From: Desulfovibrionales bacterium
GTDB taxonomy: Bacteria > Desulfobacterota > QYQD01
DNA length: 64,000 nucleotides
NCBI GenBank assembly: GCA_028715605.1
Contig: JAQURM010000001.1
Coordinates: forward strand, 171,001-235,000
Direction: 5' to 3'
Below the pieces are notes generated by a model. That model was not told the DNA's origin. It saw nothing but the letters and a program-made list of their open reading frames with translations, and searched no databases. Shown piece by piece: positions 1-11,912 of this stretch. Position 1 is the stretch's first letter. Each line of letters begins with the position of its first letter. The position numbers and the translations under genes are program-made.

Positions 1-1941
1 CAGTTCATCTCCTTCGCGTATATTTACCGCATTAATACCCCCGGCGCGCGGATTGGAATAGGCCATCAAGTCCGTCTTTTTCACCAGTCCTTTCTTCGTG
101 GACATAACTAGATACCGGTCTGGTTCAAAAGTACGCACAGGTAATATGGTCTTTATCGTCTCTTCTGCCTGCAAATTCAGCAGATTCACTATGGCTTTCC
201 CTCTGGCCAGCCGCCCCGCTTGAGGAATCTGATAGACCTTAAGCCAGTGGAGCCGGCCAAGGTTTGTGAAGAAAAGAAAATAATCATGTGTGGATGCAAT
301 GTAAAGATTCTCCACAAAATCTTCTTCCCGCGTTTCTGCCCCGGTTATACCTTTCCCACCCCGGCGCTGGCTCCGGTAGAGGTTGACCGAATTGCGTTTA
401 ATGTAGCCGCGATGTGAGACTGTAACCACCACATCCTCTTCAGCAATAAGGTCTTCTACATTGATCTCTCCCGCGTCTTCTACAATCTCGGTGCGGCGCT
501 CATCACCATAGGCAGCCCTTACGGCCTGCAACTCCTCTTTTATGATGTTACGAACCAGCTCATCGCTCGCCAGTATCGCCTTATAACGCTCTATGTCCGC
601 CAAGGTCGCCCTATAATCCTCTAATATCTTCTCTCTTTCCAGACCGGTCAGCCTTTGCAAACGCATATCCAGGATGGCCTGGGCCTGTACTTCAGACAGA
701 TGGAGGGTGGCGACCAATCTCGCCTTGGCCTCTTTGGGTGTGGCCGAGGACTTGATTAAATCGACGACCAAATCCAGATTGTCGAGGGCGATCTTCAATC
801 CCTCAAGGAGGTGCGCCTTTTCCTCTGCCTTTTTCAGGTCAAATCGCGTCCTCCTGATAATGACCTCTTGCCGGTGCTCCAAAAAATGGCCCAGGAGGTC
901 CTTTAAGGTCAAAACCTCCGGCCTGTTGTTTACGATGGCCAGCATATTGATCCCAAAGGAGGATTCCATGGGGGTCTGCGTATAAAGTTGATTCAAAACA
1001 ACATCCGCCACCTCATCCTTCTTCAGTTCGACAACGATCCTCATGCCTTCCCGGTCTGATTCGTCCCTTACCGCCTGAATACCCTCTATCTTTTTATCTC
1101 TGACCAGTTCCGCGATCCGCTCGATTAACCGGGCCTTGTTCACCTGAAAAGGAAGTTCATTTATTACAATACTCACCCGCCCGGTGATTCTGGCCTTCTC
1201 AATAGCGGCCCGGGCACGCATCTTTATACTGGCCCGCCCCGTCCGGTAAGCCTCTCTTATACCGGACCGTCCACAGATAAAACCACCGGTTGGAAAATCC
1301 GGGCCCTGGATACAGGACAGAAGTTCATCTGTAGTAACATCCGGTTTATCTATGTGAAGAAGGAGCCCGTCCACGACCTCTGTCAAGTTGTGCGGTGGTA
1401 TATTTGTGGCCATGCCCACGGCTATTCCGGCGGAACCGTTTAGGAGCAGGTTTGGCAACCGGGAAGGAAGAACATCTGGTTCCATCAGGGAGTCATCGTA
1501 ATTTGGGGAAAAATTGACGGTGTCTTTTTCAATATCAACAAGAAGTTCCTGGGTGATCTTTGCCATACGAACTTCTGTATATCGCATAGCCGCAGGAGAG
1601 TCCCCGTCAATCGATCCAAAATTCCCCTGCCCGTCCACCAGGGGGTATCTCATATTGAAATCCTGCGCCATGCGAACGAGCGTGTCATATACAGCGACAT
1701 CTCCATGCGGATGATACTTACCGATGACGTCACCGACTATACGCGCCGATTTCTTATACGGTTTATTCCATTCGTTCTTTAAATCGTGCATGGCGTATAA
1801 AATACGCCTGTGCACCGGCTTAAGCCCGTCGCGCACATCCGGCAAGGCTCGGCCGATGATTACGCTCATGGCATAATCAAGGTATGATTTTTTTATCTCT
1901 TTTTCGATGCTGACCTGGCCAATACTTTCCGTGGAATACAT
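1..1941 (-). CDS. gyrA: DNA gyrase subunit A (partial, C-terminus outside window)
   Basis: This is the breakage-reunion subunit of the type II topoisomerase that introduces negative supercoils with GyrB. The first 647 residues are present, in frame to the window edge; the family is usually 800-880 aa. The N-terminus reads [16 protein letters not shown], followed by the winged-helix/tower core. The catalytic tyrosine is Tyr121 in AAMRYTE. The quinolone-determining segment reads [11 protein letters not shown]: Val82 stands where E. coli has Ser83, while Asp86 (E. coli Asp87) is kept. Near the left edge the first C-terminal beta-propeller blade is entered. It follows gyrB on the same strand after 118 bp that contain a small hairpin (CAGTTGA 1971-1977 / TCAACTG 1988-1994). 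Identification is certain. Confidence 0.97.
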   Translation of the reverse strand, partial: MYSTESIGQVSIEKEIKKSYLDYAMSVIIGRALPDVRDGLKPVHRRILYAMHDLKNEWNKPYKKSARIVGDVIGKYHPHGDVAVYDTLVRMAQDFNMRYPLVDGQGNFGSIDGDSPAAMRYTEVRMAKITQELLVDIEKDTVNFSPNYDDSLMEPDVLPSRLPNLLLNGSAGIAVGMATNIPPHNLTEVVDGLLLHIDKPDVTTDELLSCIQGPDFPTGGFICGRSGIREAYRTGRASIKMRARAAIEKARITGRVSIVINELPFQVNKARLIERIAELVRDKKIEGIQAVRDESDREGMRIVVELKKDEVADVVLNQLYTQTPMESSFGINMLAIVNNRPEVLTLKDLLGHFLEHRQEVIIRRTRFDLKKAEEKAHLLEGLKIALDNLDLVVDLIKSSATPKEAKARLVATLHLSEVQAQAILDMRLQRLTGLEREKILEDYRATLADIERYKAILASDELVRNIIKEELQAVRAAYGDERRTEIVEDAGEINVEDLIAEEDVVVTVSHRGYIKRNSVNLYRSQRRGGKGITGAETREEDFVENLYIASTHDYFLFFTNLGRLHWLKVYQIPQAGRLARGKAIVNLLNLQAEETIKTILPVRTFEPDRYLVMSTKKGLVKKTDLMAYSNPRAGGINAVNIREGDEL

Positions 1942-2059
1942 AATAACCCCTATTACTAATCAACAGTCTGCAGTTGACAGCCGATAATCAACTGACCGCC
2001 CTCTGTATTCGCTCTTAGGACTGCTGACACTTGTATTCTGTCTTCTGAATTCTTTATTT

Positions 2060-4474
<2,415 letters not shown>

Positions 4475-4489
4475 TTATATAATCCTCTT

Positions 4490-5605
4490 TTACACGCGCA
4501 TGGGCATAATAATACCCAAGAAACCCTCTTCTTCAGTGCCTTTTATAAGACATGGGTTGGTCTCGTTTTCAAATTCTATAGCTATCTTATTGCTCTCCAG
4601 AGCCCCAATGGCTTCTATTAAATAGTTAATATTAAAATTTATACTAAATACATCGTCTTCATACTCTATTTCAAGCTCCTCTCTGGCATCTCCTATATCT
4701 GGATTTACTGATAAAACCTCCATTTTCCCTTTACTAAAATTAAAGCTGACTGCCTTATATTTATCCGTGGACAATATAGCTGTTCTGCGCAGAACATCCA
4801 AAAAAAACTGCCTTTCTATAAATATTTTTTTATTACCCTCCGCAGGTATGATTGTACGGTAATCCGGAAATTCTCCATCAATAAGCCGTGTCACTATCTT
4901 TGTTTTATTTGCTTCAACAACGCAGATATCTTCTTTGAATCCTAATAGAATCTTTTCTGCATCTTCGCACAATTTTAGTATCTCCCGGGCGCCTTTCCTT
5001 GGTAAAATTACCCCGGAATCAATTTCCAGGATGTTTATACCGGGAACATCTTTTTCCATAAGAGATAATCTATGTCCATCAGAGGATACCATCCTCAATA
5101 TCTCTTTATCTTCTATTACTGTCTTCTCTATAAAAATACCTGCCAAATTGGTTCTGTTGTCATCAAAAGAGACGGAAAAGATTGTCTTGTTTATTAAATC
5201 CTTTATTGTCTTTGCGGGGATTTCAATTGTCTTTGCATCCTCATGAAATGATACCAAAGGAAATTGTTCTGCCGGTAAGCCTACTAACGTATAAATAATT
5301 TTACCCGAACTTACATTTATCCTGCCGGATTCTTTTTCCTTTATAGTTATATGAGGGCCTGGGATTTCTCGGACCATTTCATATAGTTTTCTGGCCGGGA
5401 CGGTTATTTTTCCTTTTTTTATAATCTCAGCATTATGTTCTGTCCTCATTCCCACTTCAAGATCAGTCGCTATTATATTTAAACGAGCGTCTAATGCATC
5501 AAGTAAGACATTTGATATAATAGGCATGGTACTTTTCTTTTCAACTACGGTTTGTATTTTATTCAAACCATCCAGTAGCTCATTTCTGTTAATTTTTAGT
5601 TCCAT
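4490..5605 (-). CDS. dnaN: DNA polymerase III beta sliding clamp
   Basis: Processivity clamp of the replicative polymerase, a ring dimer on DNA. At 371 aa it has the normal length of three clamp domains. It starts MELKINRNELLDGLNKIQTV, has the family segment TMPIISNVLL near residue 30, and ends in the usual hydrophobic tail (GIIMPMRV). It is the first gene of the leftward dnaN-gyrB-gyrA run. The common bacterial order is dnaA-dnaN-recF-gyrB, and recF is absent here. Upstream is a very A+T-rich gap. The ATG at 5603-5605 is the only sensible start, though no strong ribosome-binding site is visible. Confidence 0.96.
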   Translation of the reverse strand: MELKINRNELLDGLNKIQTVVEKKSTMPIISNVLLDALDARLNIIATDLEVGMRTEHNAEIIKKGKITVPARKLYEMVREIPGPHITIKEKESGRINVSSGKIIYTLVGLPAEQFPLVSFHEDAKTIEIPAKTIKDLINKTIFSVSFDDNRTNLAGIFIEKTVIEDKEILRMVSSDGHRLSLMEKDVPGINILEIDSGVILPRKGAREILKLCEDAEKILLGFKEDICVVEANKTKIVTRLIDGEFPDYRTIIPAEGNKKIFIERQFFLDVLRRTAILSTDKYKAVSFNFSKGKMEVLSVNPDIGDAREELEIEYEDDVFSINFNINYLIEAIGALESNKIAIEFENETNPCLIKGTEEEGFLGIIMPMRV

Positions 5606-6242
5606 TTTTTATTCCTTATTATTTATATAGATTATTAAAAGATACTTCTTAATAATATATCTGATAAAAAATAGTTGAAAAATAACGTAAGGATTTGTAA
5701 AAATTAACTATTCACTTTTTTATAAAATGCAGAATTACATATTATTTGTTATTTTTTTATAATCTATAATGCACAGGACATAATTATTAACAAATTTCTA
5801 ACATAAATTTAAAGAGTATTAAAGACGCATTAGACTCAGAAAAAGATATAAAGAGCACTTGCAGTATAATTTAGAATAAGAAAAACTTCAATCTAAAGGA
5901 TAATATTATAACATTATGTTTTTATTTTATTTTTTAATATTAAAGAATGAGCTACTGATAAATTCTTATATCATATAGATAGAGAAGAAGGTATAGAAGA
6001 AAAAATAAATAAAAACGAACGCCTGATACCGGGATTCACTTATTTTTTAAAGGAAAATGTTGAAAAATTAAATGGATGTAGGGTAAGAGTAGGCCCGGTC
6101 TTTATAGACGCGTTACCTTTTTTTCTTTCCGATTCGAAGATTGGATTTAATAAGAAGTTTAGGGTATGATTATACTTTACTTTATCAGAAAAAATGGTAG
6201 GTTTTTGTATTTATACATTTAAGTATTGGCGGAGGATTGGGA
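5606..6242. other. A+T-rich divergent intergenic region, weak replication-origin candidate
   Basis: This 637-bp gap separates the leftward dnaN group from the rightward dksA group. It is extremely A+T-rich: bases 5641-5700 contain 12 G/C and 5701-5760 only 8. The clamp-gene side and local melting potential suggest an origin. Against this, I find no perfect DnaA box (TTATNCACA) on either strand, only TAATGCACA at 5767-5775 with one mismatch, and dnaA itself is not present. The right-hand part contains a start-less open frame listed separately. Confidence 0.3.
5951..6169 (+). pseudogene. Start-less open frame, C-terminal gene remnant
   Basis: A 72-codon frame opens right after a TGA (5948-5950) and closes at the TGA 6167-6169. 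It has no ATG, GTG or TTG in a useful place, but its translation is protein-like, for example LIPGFTYFLKENVEKL and VRVGPVFIDALPFF. Its base composition is less A+T-extreme than the sequence just upstream. I do not recognise the family. The best reading is the surviving 3' end of a decayed gene; a chance open frame is possible. Confidence 0.3.
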
Positions 6243-6605
6243 ATGAAAAAGGAAAAATTAGAATATTTCAGGGTATTGCTAAACAAAAAAATAGAGGAAA
6301 TTCTAAGTGGGGCGGAAAAAACCCTTTCTGATATGACAGACTTAAGTGATAATTTCCCTGACCCGGCCGATCGCGCCACACTTGAATCAGATCGTAATTT
6401 TGAGCTGCGTATTCGGGACAGGGAAAGGAAGCTTTTACAGAAGATACGAAGCGCATTAGAGCGGATAGATGACGGTACATTTGGTATTTGCGAGAGTTGC
6501 GGGGAAGATATTTCGGAAAAAAGATTAGAGGCTCGCCCGGTTACTACCTTATGTTTAGATTGTAAAAGGAAACAAGAAGCCACAGAAAAGATGCGCGGTA
6601 CATAA
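6243..6605 (+). CDS. dksA: DksA/TraR-family zinc-finger regulator
   Basis: A 120-aa member of the DksA/TraR family, whose members enter the RNA polymerase secondary channel and adjust initiation together with (p)ppGpp. It has an N-terminal coiled coil, the acidic tip motif in DNFPDPADRATLE, and a C4 zinc finger made from CESC and CLDC. An in-frame TTG lies at 6237, but GGAGG at 6231-6235 is one base from it and seven bases from ATG 6243, so the ATG is the likely start. The GH57 gene follows 6 bp downstream. The stretch DPADRA keeps the pattern of active DksA, but which paralogue this is cannot be decided from sequence alone. Confidence 0.88.
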   Translation: MKKEKLEYFRVLLNKKIEEILSGAEKTLSDMTDLSDNFPDPADRATLESDRNFELRIRDRERKLLQKIRSALERIDDGTFGICESCGEDISEKRLEARPVTTLCLDCKRKQEATEKMRGT

Positions 6606-6611
6606 TAGGCA

Positions 6612-8813
6612 ATGAAACAGCCGCCGCTATATATCTCCTTTCTATGGCACATGCACCAACCAAACTATAAAGACCCGCTTCGGGGCCGGTACTCTATGCC
6701 CTGGGTTCGTTTGCATGGTATAAAGGCTTACCATGACATGCCATCCCTACTTTCTAATTTTTCATCGATAAAACAAACCTTTAATCTCGTACCGTCCCTT
6801 TTGGTACAGTTACAGGATTATGCCTCAGGCCAGGCCAAGGATGATTTTTTGGATATAAGCGCCAAACCGGCCGGGGAGCTTACTAGCGAGGATAGGGAAT
6901 TCATCCTTAGTAATTTTTTTAATTGTAACTGGGAGACGATGATCAAACCATACCCGCGCTTCTGGCAGCTATTACTCAAACGCGGAATGGTAATTGATGA
7001 ATCCCGGGTTAGAGAAAGTGTGGCACGTTTCAATACACAGGACTTCCTCGATCTTCAAATATGGTTTAATCTTACCTGGTTTGGCTATACCAGCCGGAAA
7101 AAGCCGGATATTTATGGATTGTTCCGAAAAGGGCAGTTTTTTTCAGAGACAGATAAGGGTATAGTCCTGGATACGCAGCAAGAAGTAATTAAAGAAGTCA
7201 TTCCTCTGTATGCAGGGTTGGCTGAAAAGGGACAGATAGAAATTACCACCAGCCCCTTCTATCATCCAATCTTGCCACTTTTGATCGATTCTGATTTCGC
7301 CGGACGGCCTATTCCAGAGGTAAGTCTCCCCCAACGTTTTCAATACCCTGAAGATGCCCTTTGGCATCTCGCAGAAGCTATGAGCCTCCACGAAAAGATT
7401 TTTGGGCAGAGACCTCGTGGACTATGGCCCTCGGAAGGCTCGGTTTGCCCGGAACTCATTCCAATTATGAGTGAACTGGGCATCAAATGGGCAGCGACAG
7501 ACGAAGGCATTCTTTTTCATTCCCTGGCACGCCAATACATATCTTCGACCGGTAATTATAACCGTGACACCCTTTTTTATCCATACGCTGTTGAGCATGA
7601 GGGGGCAAAGGTAAATATGGTTTTTAGGGATCATGGCCTATCAGACCTCTTTGGATTTGTCTATTATCGCAACCAGCCCCGCCAGGCAGCGGAAGATTTC
7701 TTTTCCCATCTTCACAATATAAGGAATAATTGGCAGTCAGGTAAGAAACCGCTTCTGTTAAACATTATTTTAGATGGAGAAAACCCCTGGGAGCATTACA
7801 GCGATGGAGGGGAGACCTTTCTTACAGAAATTTATAAGAGATTTTCAGACAGCTCTGATTTTAAAACCACCACTGTTTCTGACTACCTGGAAGAATTTCC
7901 ACCAACAGAATCTATAGCCCATCTTTATACCGGCTCCTGGATAAACCACAATTTTGACATCTGGATTGGTGGAGTAGAGGAGAATGAGGGCTGGGATATC
8001 CTGGGAAAGACGAGATCCTTTTTAGCCAGGAATCTTGAAGAGAGAAGGGATTTGTCTGATGAGGCCGTCTCTAAGGCCTGGGAAAGCCTTCATGCCGCGG
8101 AGGGCAGTGACTGGTTTTGGTGGTACGGAGAACATTTCTCCTGCGCTTATTCTTTTGAGTTTGACCGCCTTTTCCGGGAATATCTATCCCAGGTATATCG
8201 GGCCATGGGAGAAGAAGTACCTGAAAGACTGAAGTCTCCTATAAAAAGGCTCAAAAAAGTGATTCCACCTATAGAGCCAAAGGGATTTATATACCCTGTC
8301 CTTGACGGACGCCTGACGCAGTTTTATGAGTGGAGCGGAGCAGGTTATTTTGAAACCAAAACAACGGGCGGGGCCATGTATCAGGGAAGGGAAAAAATAA
8401 CAGCCATATATTATGGTTTTAATGTGGACAACCTCTGTTTCCGGCTTGAGACAGACGAAGCGGATTTTTCCGGATGGTCTCAGGACCAGGAGATTTATCT
8501 CTACCTTTTGAACAGCCGTCCTTACTTCCTTACTGTCTTCCCGGCAGCTAAAGGAGACGGTTTTTATTACCGATTATATAAGGGCAGGCCAGACGACCAT
8601 GTTCTGGTTGATGAGTTCAACTCTATTGGTATTTATAAGTTTGTTGAATTGGCGGTGTCTTTTAAATATCTTGGTTTCAATGTGGGCGAGGAGATCCGTC
8701 TTGTGGTGGAGGTAAGAGATAAGGGGTTGGTAAAGGAAAGGTATCCATCTGTAGGCTATCTTGCCATTATTGTGCCAGATGAAAACTTTGAGCAGATTCA
8801 TTGGCAGGTATAA
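6612..8813 (+). CDS. Glycoside hydrolase family 57 protein (amylase / glucanotransferase type)
   Basis: A 733-aa GH57 enzyme acting on alpha-glucans, probably cytoplasmic since no signal peptide is seen. Conserved regions appear in order: WHMHQPNY near residue 13, the nucleophile region GLWPSEGSV near 275, and the acid/base region LDGENPWEHY near 390. A further C-terminal beta domain occupies roughly residues 560-733. GH57 members include alpha-amylases, amylopullulanases, branching enzymes and 4-alpha-glucanotransferases, and the exact reaction cannot be fixed here. The neighbour galT, and galU further away, fit a role in glycogen or glucan turnover. The start lies six bases after the dksA-like gene, with only a weak Shine-Dalgarno. 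Confidence 0.88.
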   Translation: MKQPPLYISFLWHMHQPNYKDPLRGRYSMPWVRLHGIKAYHDMPSLLSNFSSIKQTFNLVPSLLVQLQDYASGQAKDDFLDISAKPAGELTSEDREFILSNFFNCNWETMIKPYPRFWQLLLKRGMVIDESRVRESVARFNTQDFLDLQIWFNLTWFGYTSRKKPDIYGLFRKGQFFSETDKGIVLDTQQEVIKEVIPLYAGLAEKGQIEITTSPFYHPILPLLIDSDFAGRPIPEVSLPQRFQYPEDALWHLAEAMSLHEKIFGQRPRGLWPSEGSVCPELIPIMSELGIKWAATDEGILFHSLARQYISSTGNYNRDTLFYPYAVEHEGAKVNMVFRDHGLSDLFGFVYYRNQPRQAAEDFFSHLHNIRNNWQSGKKPLLLNIILDGENPWEHYSDGGETFLTEIYKRFSDSSDFKTTTVSDYLEEFPPTESIAHLYTGSWINHNFDIWIGGVEENEGWDILGKTRSFLARNLEERRDLSDEAVSKAWESLHAAEGSDWFWWYGEHFSCAYSFEFDRLFREYLSQVYRAMGEEVPERLKSPIKRLKKVIPPIEPKGFIYPVLDGRLTQFYEWSGAGYFETKTTGGAMYQGREKITAIYYGFNVDNLCFRLETDEADFSGWSQDQEIYLYLLNSRPYFLTVFPAAKGDGFYYRLYKGRPDDHVLVDEFNSIGIYKFVELAVSFKYLGFNVGEEIRLVVEVRDKGLVKERYPSVGYLAIIVPDENFEQIHWQV

Positions 8814-8888
8814 TCTTCTCTTTGGTATCTTAAACGGCAAAATCCAAGAGACGCCGGCTGTACAAGGTTAAGTTAGGAGGAGCTAGTA

Positions 8889-9887
8889 ATGCCTGAATTG
8901 CGTAAAGATCCCATTGTTGGGCGATGGGTTATTATTTCTAAGGAGCGGGGCAAAAGACCGTCTGATTTCATTGTCGAAAAGGAGATCGCGAAAGGCGGGT
9001 TTTGTCCACTTTGCCCCGGTCACGAAAACACCACACCCAAAGAGGTTTTGGTTTATGGGCGTAATCATGGCGAGCCAAACACACCGGGCTGGACACTGCG
9101 AGTGGTTCCCAATAAATACCCGGCGCTTATGATTGAAGGGGACCTGGACAAAGAGGGTGAAGGTGTCTATGACAAGATGAACGGTATCGGCGCCCATGAA
9201 GTGATAGTAGAAACTCCTAATCATGATGAGACCCTGGCAGAGCTATCCCCCGAAAGGTTAGTAGAAGTCCTGCGGTCTTACCGTGATCGGATAATTGATT
9301 TAAAAAAGGACATGCGCTTTCGTTATATTATGATATTTAAGAATTATGGGCGTGCAGCGGGGGCGTCCCTAGAACATTCACACTCCCAGCTTATTGCCCT
9401 TCCGGTTGTCCCGGAATTGGTATGTGAAGAGCTGCAGGGGGCAAAGACTTATTATAATTACAAGGAGCGCTGCGTTTTCTGCGATATAATACGTCAGGAG
9501 CTGACCCGAGGGAGCAGATTGGTATGCGAAAACGAAGACTTCTTAGCCATTACTCCGTTTGCCCCCCGCGCGCCTTTTGAGATGTGGATATTACCAAAAA
9601 GGCATAGCTCCTCGTATGTGGACGTGACCGATGACGAGTTTAGCCGGTTGGCACAGATTTTTTCAGAGACATTTCGACGCCTTAACGGCGCAATCCCCCG
9701 GGTTCCGTACAACTATGTCTTACACACTACTCCTCTTAAGGAAGGCGCACTGGATTACTATCATTGGCACTTTGAGATAATGCCTAAATTAACCATGATC
9801 GCAGGTTTTGAATGGGGAACAGGCTTCTATATAAATCCTACCCCGCCCGAAGATGCGGCCAAATTCCTGCGTGAATTGACGCTCTAG
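8889..9887 (+). CDS. galT: Galactose-1-phosphate uridylyltransferase
   Basis: Leloir-pathway enzyme exchanging UMP between UDP-glucose and galactose-1-phosphate; 332 aa, a normal length for GalT of the HIT superfamily. The active-site motif is HSHSQ (in ASLEHSHSQLI), in which the second histidine carries the uridylyl group. A second histidine motif, YHWHFEIMP, follows. Zinc-type cysteine pairs are visible in CPLC near residue 39 and CVFC near 197. GGAGGAG just ahead of ATG 8889 is a strong ribosome-binding site. Some family members are ADP-glucose-type nucleotidylyltransferases, so the in vivo substrate could differ, particularly beside a GH57 gene. Confidence 0.9.
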   Translation: MPELRKDPIVGRWVIISKERGKRPSDFIVEKEIAKGGFCPLCPGHENTTPKEVLVYGRNHGEPNTPGWTLRVVPNKYPALMIEGDLDKEGEGVYDKMNGIGAHEVIVETPNHDETLAELSPERLVEVLRSYRDRIIDLKKDMRFRYIMIFKNYGRAAGASLEHSHSQLIALPVVPELVCEELQGAKTYYNYKERCVFCDIIRQELTRGSRLVCENEDFLAITPFAPRAPFEMWILPKRHSSSYVDVTDDEFSRLAQIFSETFRRLNGAIPRVPYNYVLHTTPLKEGALDYYHWHFEIMPKLTMIAGFEWGTGFYINPTPPEDAAKFLRELTL

Positions 9888-9928
9888 AATGATCCAGATC
9901 CCTTAAGGAAGGTTGAGAACAATAAGAG

Positions 9929-11296
9929 ATGAGCCCTAACCACAGCCTGTTTAAAAAAACAAAAAAGGAAAGGACAGTGGAGACGCTGGCCCGCGAAAAC
10001 GAAAGCATGGTACGGGAGATCTCCACACTTTATAAGATAAGCGGTCACCTGATGACCACCGTTTCGGTAGATGAAATAGGAAAAACCGTTATCAGTGCTA
10101 TAACCGGTGAAGAGGGCCTGGGCTTTGATCGAGCGGTAATCTGTCTGATGGATGAACAGGAGGCGGAGTTAAAAGAGGTATGGCGTGGGGAAAAAGGCGA
10201 GGAATCGTCGGCACGAGATATCATAATACCATTAAACAAGGATGGCGGGGCGCTGGCTCAAGCCGTGCAGGAAAAAACCCCTATAACTATTAATGCCGGT
10301 TCAGATCCTGTGCTTAGCAAGATATGGTTTGAGGGCTCGGACTGTGCTGACTGCGCGGTGGTTCCCATTATAGCCAAGGACAAGGTAATGGGCGTCATAG
10401 TGGTCGATAATTCCTGTAATAATCGCGCCACAACTAAAGAGAATGTCCGTGTTATAAGCATGTTGGCCAATCGTACCGGCCTCGCCCTGGATAATGCCAG
10501 GCTCTACACCCTTCTTGATAGGACCAACAAAGAATTAGTGGAGGCCAGGGGATTGCTGGCAGAGGCGGAAAAGTTGGCCGCCATGGGGGAGATGGCCTCT
10601 ACCCTGGCGCACGAGATCAGGAACCCCCTGGTATCCATAGGTGGTCTGGCACGGCGGGCGATTAAAGTAGTAAATGGAGATAGTGGTGGAAGGCGCTACC
10701 TCGAGGTAATTGTAGATGAGGTGGGGAGGCTGGAAAAGACCTTAAATGAATTATTGGATTACGCCCAGGAACCGGAAGAGGCTTATGCAAAAAAAGACCT
10801 GAACCATGTTGTCAAGGAATGTCTGGAACTGATGCGTCGTGAATTTGAAGAAGGGTCTATAATTGTAAAAAAAGACCTGAAGTCTATTCCACCGATATGG
10901 TGCGATGGGCGACAAATCAAGCACACCTTATTTAATATCCTGCTAAACGCCCGTCAGGCGATGCCCGGGGGCGGGGCCATTTGGGTAAGCAGTTCCGTGG
11001 AAGAAGACGATGCAGGGAGGTTTGTCACGTGCACCATAAAAGATACCGGTGGGGGCATACCGGAGGCCATTCTTCACAATATATTCAACCCCTTCTTTAC
11101 CACAAAAAAGGGGGGATCCGGGCTGGGCTTGGCTATTTCTTACCGGATAGTTTCTCATCATGGCGGCAAAATAGAGGTTGAGAACGAGCCGGGTCAAGGG
11201 GTGGCTTTTTCCGTAAAACTGCCGATGAATCCTGAGCCTAGAGGGCATAATGTGTATAAACCAAAAAATAAGGTAAAAAAACAAAAGAGCGAATAA
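9929..11296 (+). CDS. GAF-domain sensor histidine kinase
   Basis: A soluble 455-aa kinase with no transmembrane segment. A short coiled start leads to a GAF sensor (about residues 40-190, including VVPIIAKDKVMGVIVVDN). A HisKA dimerisation domain carries the phospho-accepting His in LAHEIRNPLVS, and a HATPase domain has DTGGGIP and GSGLGLAISY. The receiver gene follows after 13 bp, so the two form a probable two-component pair, although the receiver has no output domain. The ligand of the GAF domain is unknown. Two cysteines in SDCADC within the GAF might take part in metal or redox sensing; that is speculation. Confidence 0.92.
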   Translation: MSPNHSLFKKTKKERTVETLARENESMVREISTLYKISGHLMTTVSVDEIGKTVISAITGEEGLGFDRAVICLMDEQEAELKEVWRGEKGEESSARDIIIPLNKDGGALAQAVQEKTPITINAGSDPVLSKIWFEGSDCADCAVVPIIAKDKVMGVIVVDNSCNNRATTKENVRVISMLANRTGLALDNARLYTLLDRTNKELVEARGLLAEAEKLAAMGEMASTLAHEIRNPLVSIGGLARRAIKVVNGDSGGRRYLEVIVDEVGRLEKTLNELLDYAQEPEEAYAKKDLNHVVKECLELMRREFEEGSIIVKKDLKSIPPIWCDGRQIKHTLFNILLNARQAMPGGGAIWVSSSVEEDDAGRFVTCTIKDTGGGIPEAILHNIFNPFFTTKKGGSGLGLAISYRIVSHHGGKIEVENEPGQGVAFSVKLPMNPEPRGHNVYKPKNKVKKQKSE

Positions 11297-11309
11297 TGGA
11301 GGGCTGGCC

Positions 11310-11669
11310 GTGGAAGAGCATAAGAGAATCCTCGTGGTAGATGATGAAGAAAGCATCCATCTGCTCTATCGGGAAGAGCTGGAAGAAGAGGGCTATCAAG
11401 TTTTTTCAGCGATGAATGGGGAAGAGGCCCTCGAAATATTCGGATCTAATCCCATAGATCTTGTGATTCTGGATATAAACATGCCGGGAATGGATGGCAT
11501 AGAGGTGTTAAGGCAGCTCAAGGCCCAAAAGCCTTCTCTGCCGGTCATTCTAAGCACAGCATATAGCGAATATAAACACGACTTGGGGTCATGGGCGTCT
11601 GATGATTATATCGTCAAGTCGTCAAGCCTGGATGAGCTGAAAACGTCTATTAGAAAACGACTGGAATAG
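11310..11669 (+). CDS. Single-domain response regulator (CheY-like receiver)
   Basis: A 119-aa stand-alone receiver. The acidic pocket is in VVDDEES, the phospho-acceptor is the Asp of LVILDINMPGMDG, the switch Thr is in ILSTAYS and the conserved Lys in YIVKSSS. No output domain follows, so it must act by protein contact or in a phosphorelay. It starts with GTG at 11310, placed seven bases after a good GGAGGG. It is coupled to the upstream histidine kinase, its likely partner. Confidence 0.93.
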   Translation: MEEHKRILVVDDEESIHLLYREELEEEGYQVFSAMNGEEALEIFGSNPIDLVILDINMPGMDGIEVLRQLKAQKPSLPVILSTAYSEYKHDLGSWASDDYIVKSSSLDELKTSIRKRLE

Positions 11670-11735
11670 GCGTATAGAGAACAATTATGGTCAACGTGGA
11701 GACGGACGATGTGGCAATCTAGGAGGTATTTTTAC

Positions 11736-11810
11736 TGGAGCCGGCAGGGGGACTTGAACCCTCGACCTGCTGATTACGAATCAGCTGCTCTACCACTGAG
11801 CTATGCCGGC
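11736..11810 (-). tRNA. tRNA-Thr (anticodon CGT)
   Basis: A complete cloverleaf on the minus strand. The acceptor stem is GCCGGCA/TGCCGGC, the D arm GCTC...GAGC, the anticodon stem GCTGA/TCAGC with loop TTCGTAA, and the T loop TTCAAGT. The 3' CCA is encoded. Anticodon CGT reads ACG threonine codons. The T stem GAGGG/CCCCC has one A-C mismatch at its second pair. No other RNA gene lies beside it; flanks 11670-11735 and 11811-11912 hold nothing recognisable. Confidence 0.96.
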
Positions 11811-11912
11811 CCGGACAGTGATAGCAAACGGATATAACACGAATTCAAAGGCTTGTCAATTTGTGCCCACCCTTCCCTTGTACCGTTCGAAACAGTCCTT
11901 TTCGCGCTTTCT

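Noticed and set aside
6185..6652. A 155-codon minus-strand frame opposite dksA
   Set aside because: Ser-rich shadow of a gene with clear DksA motifs.
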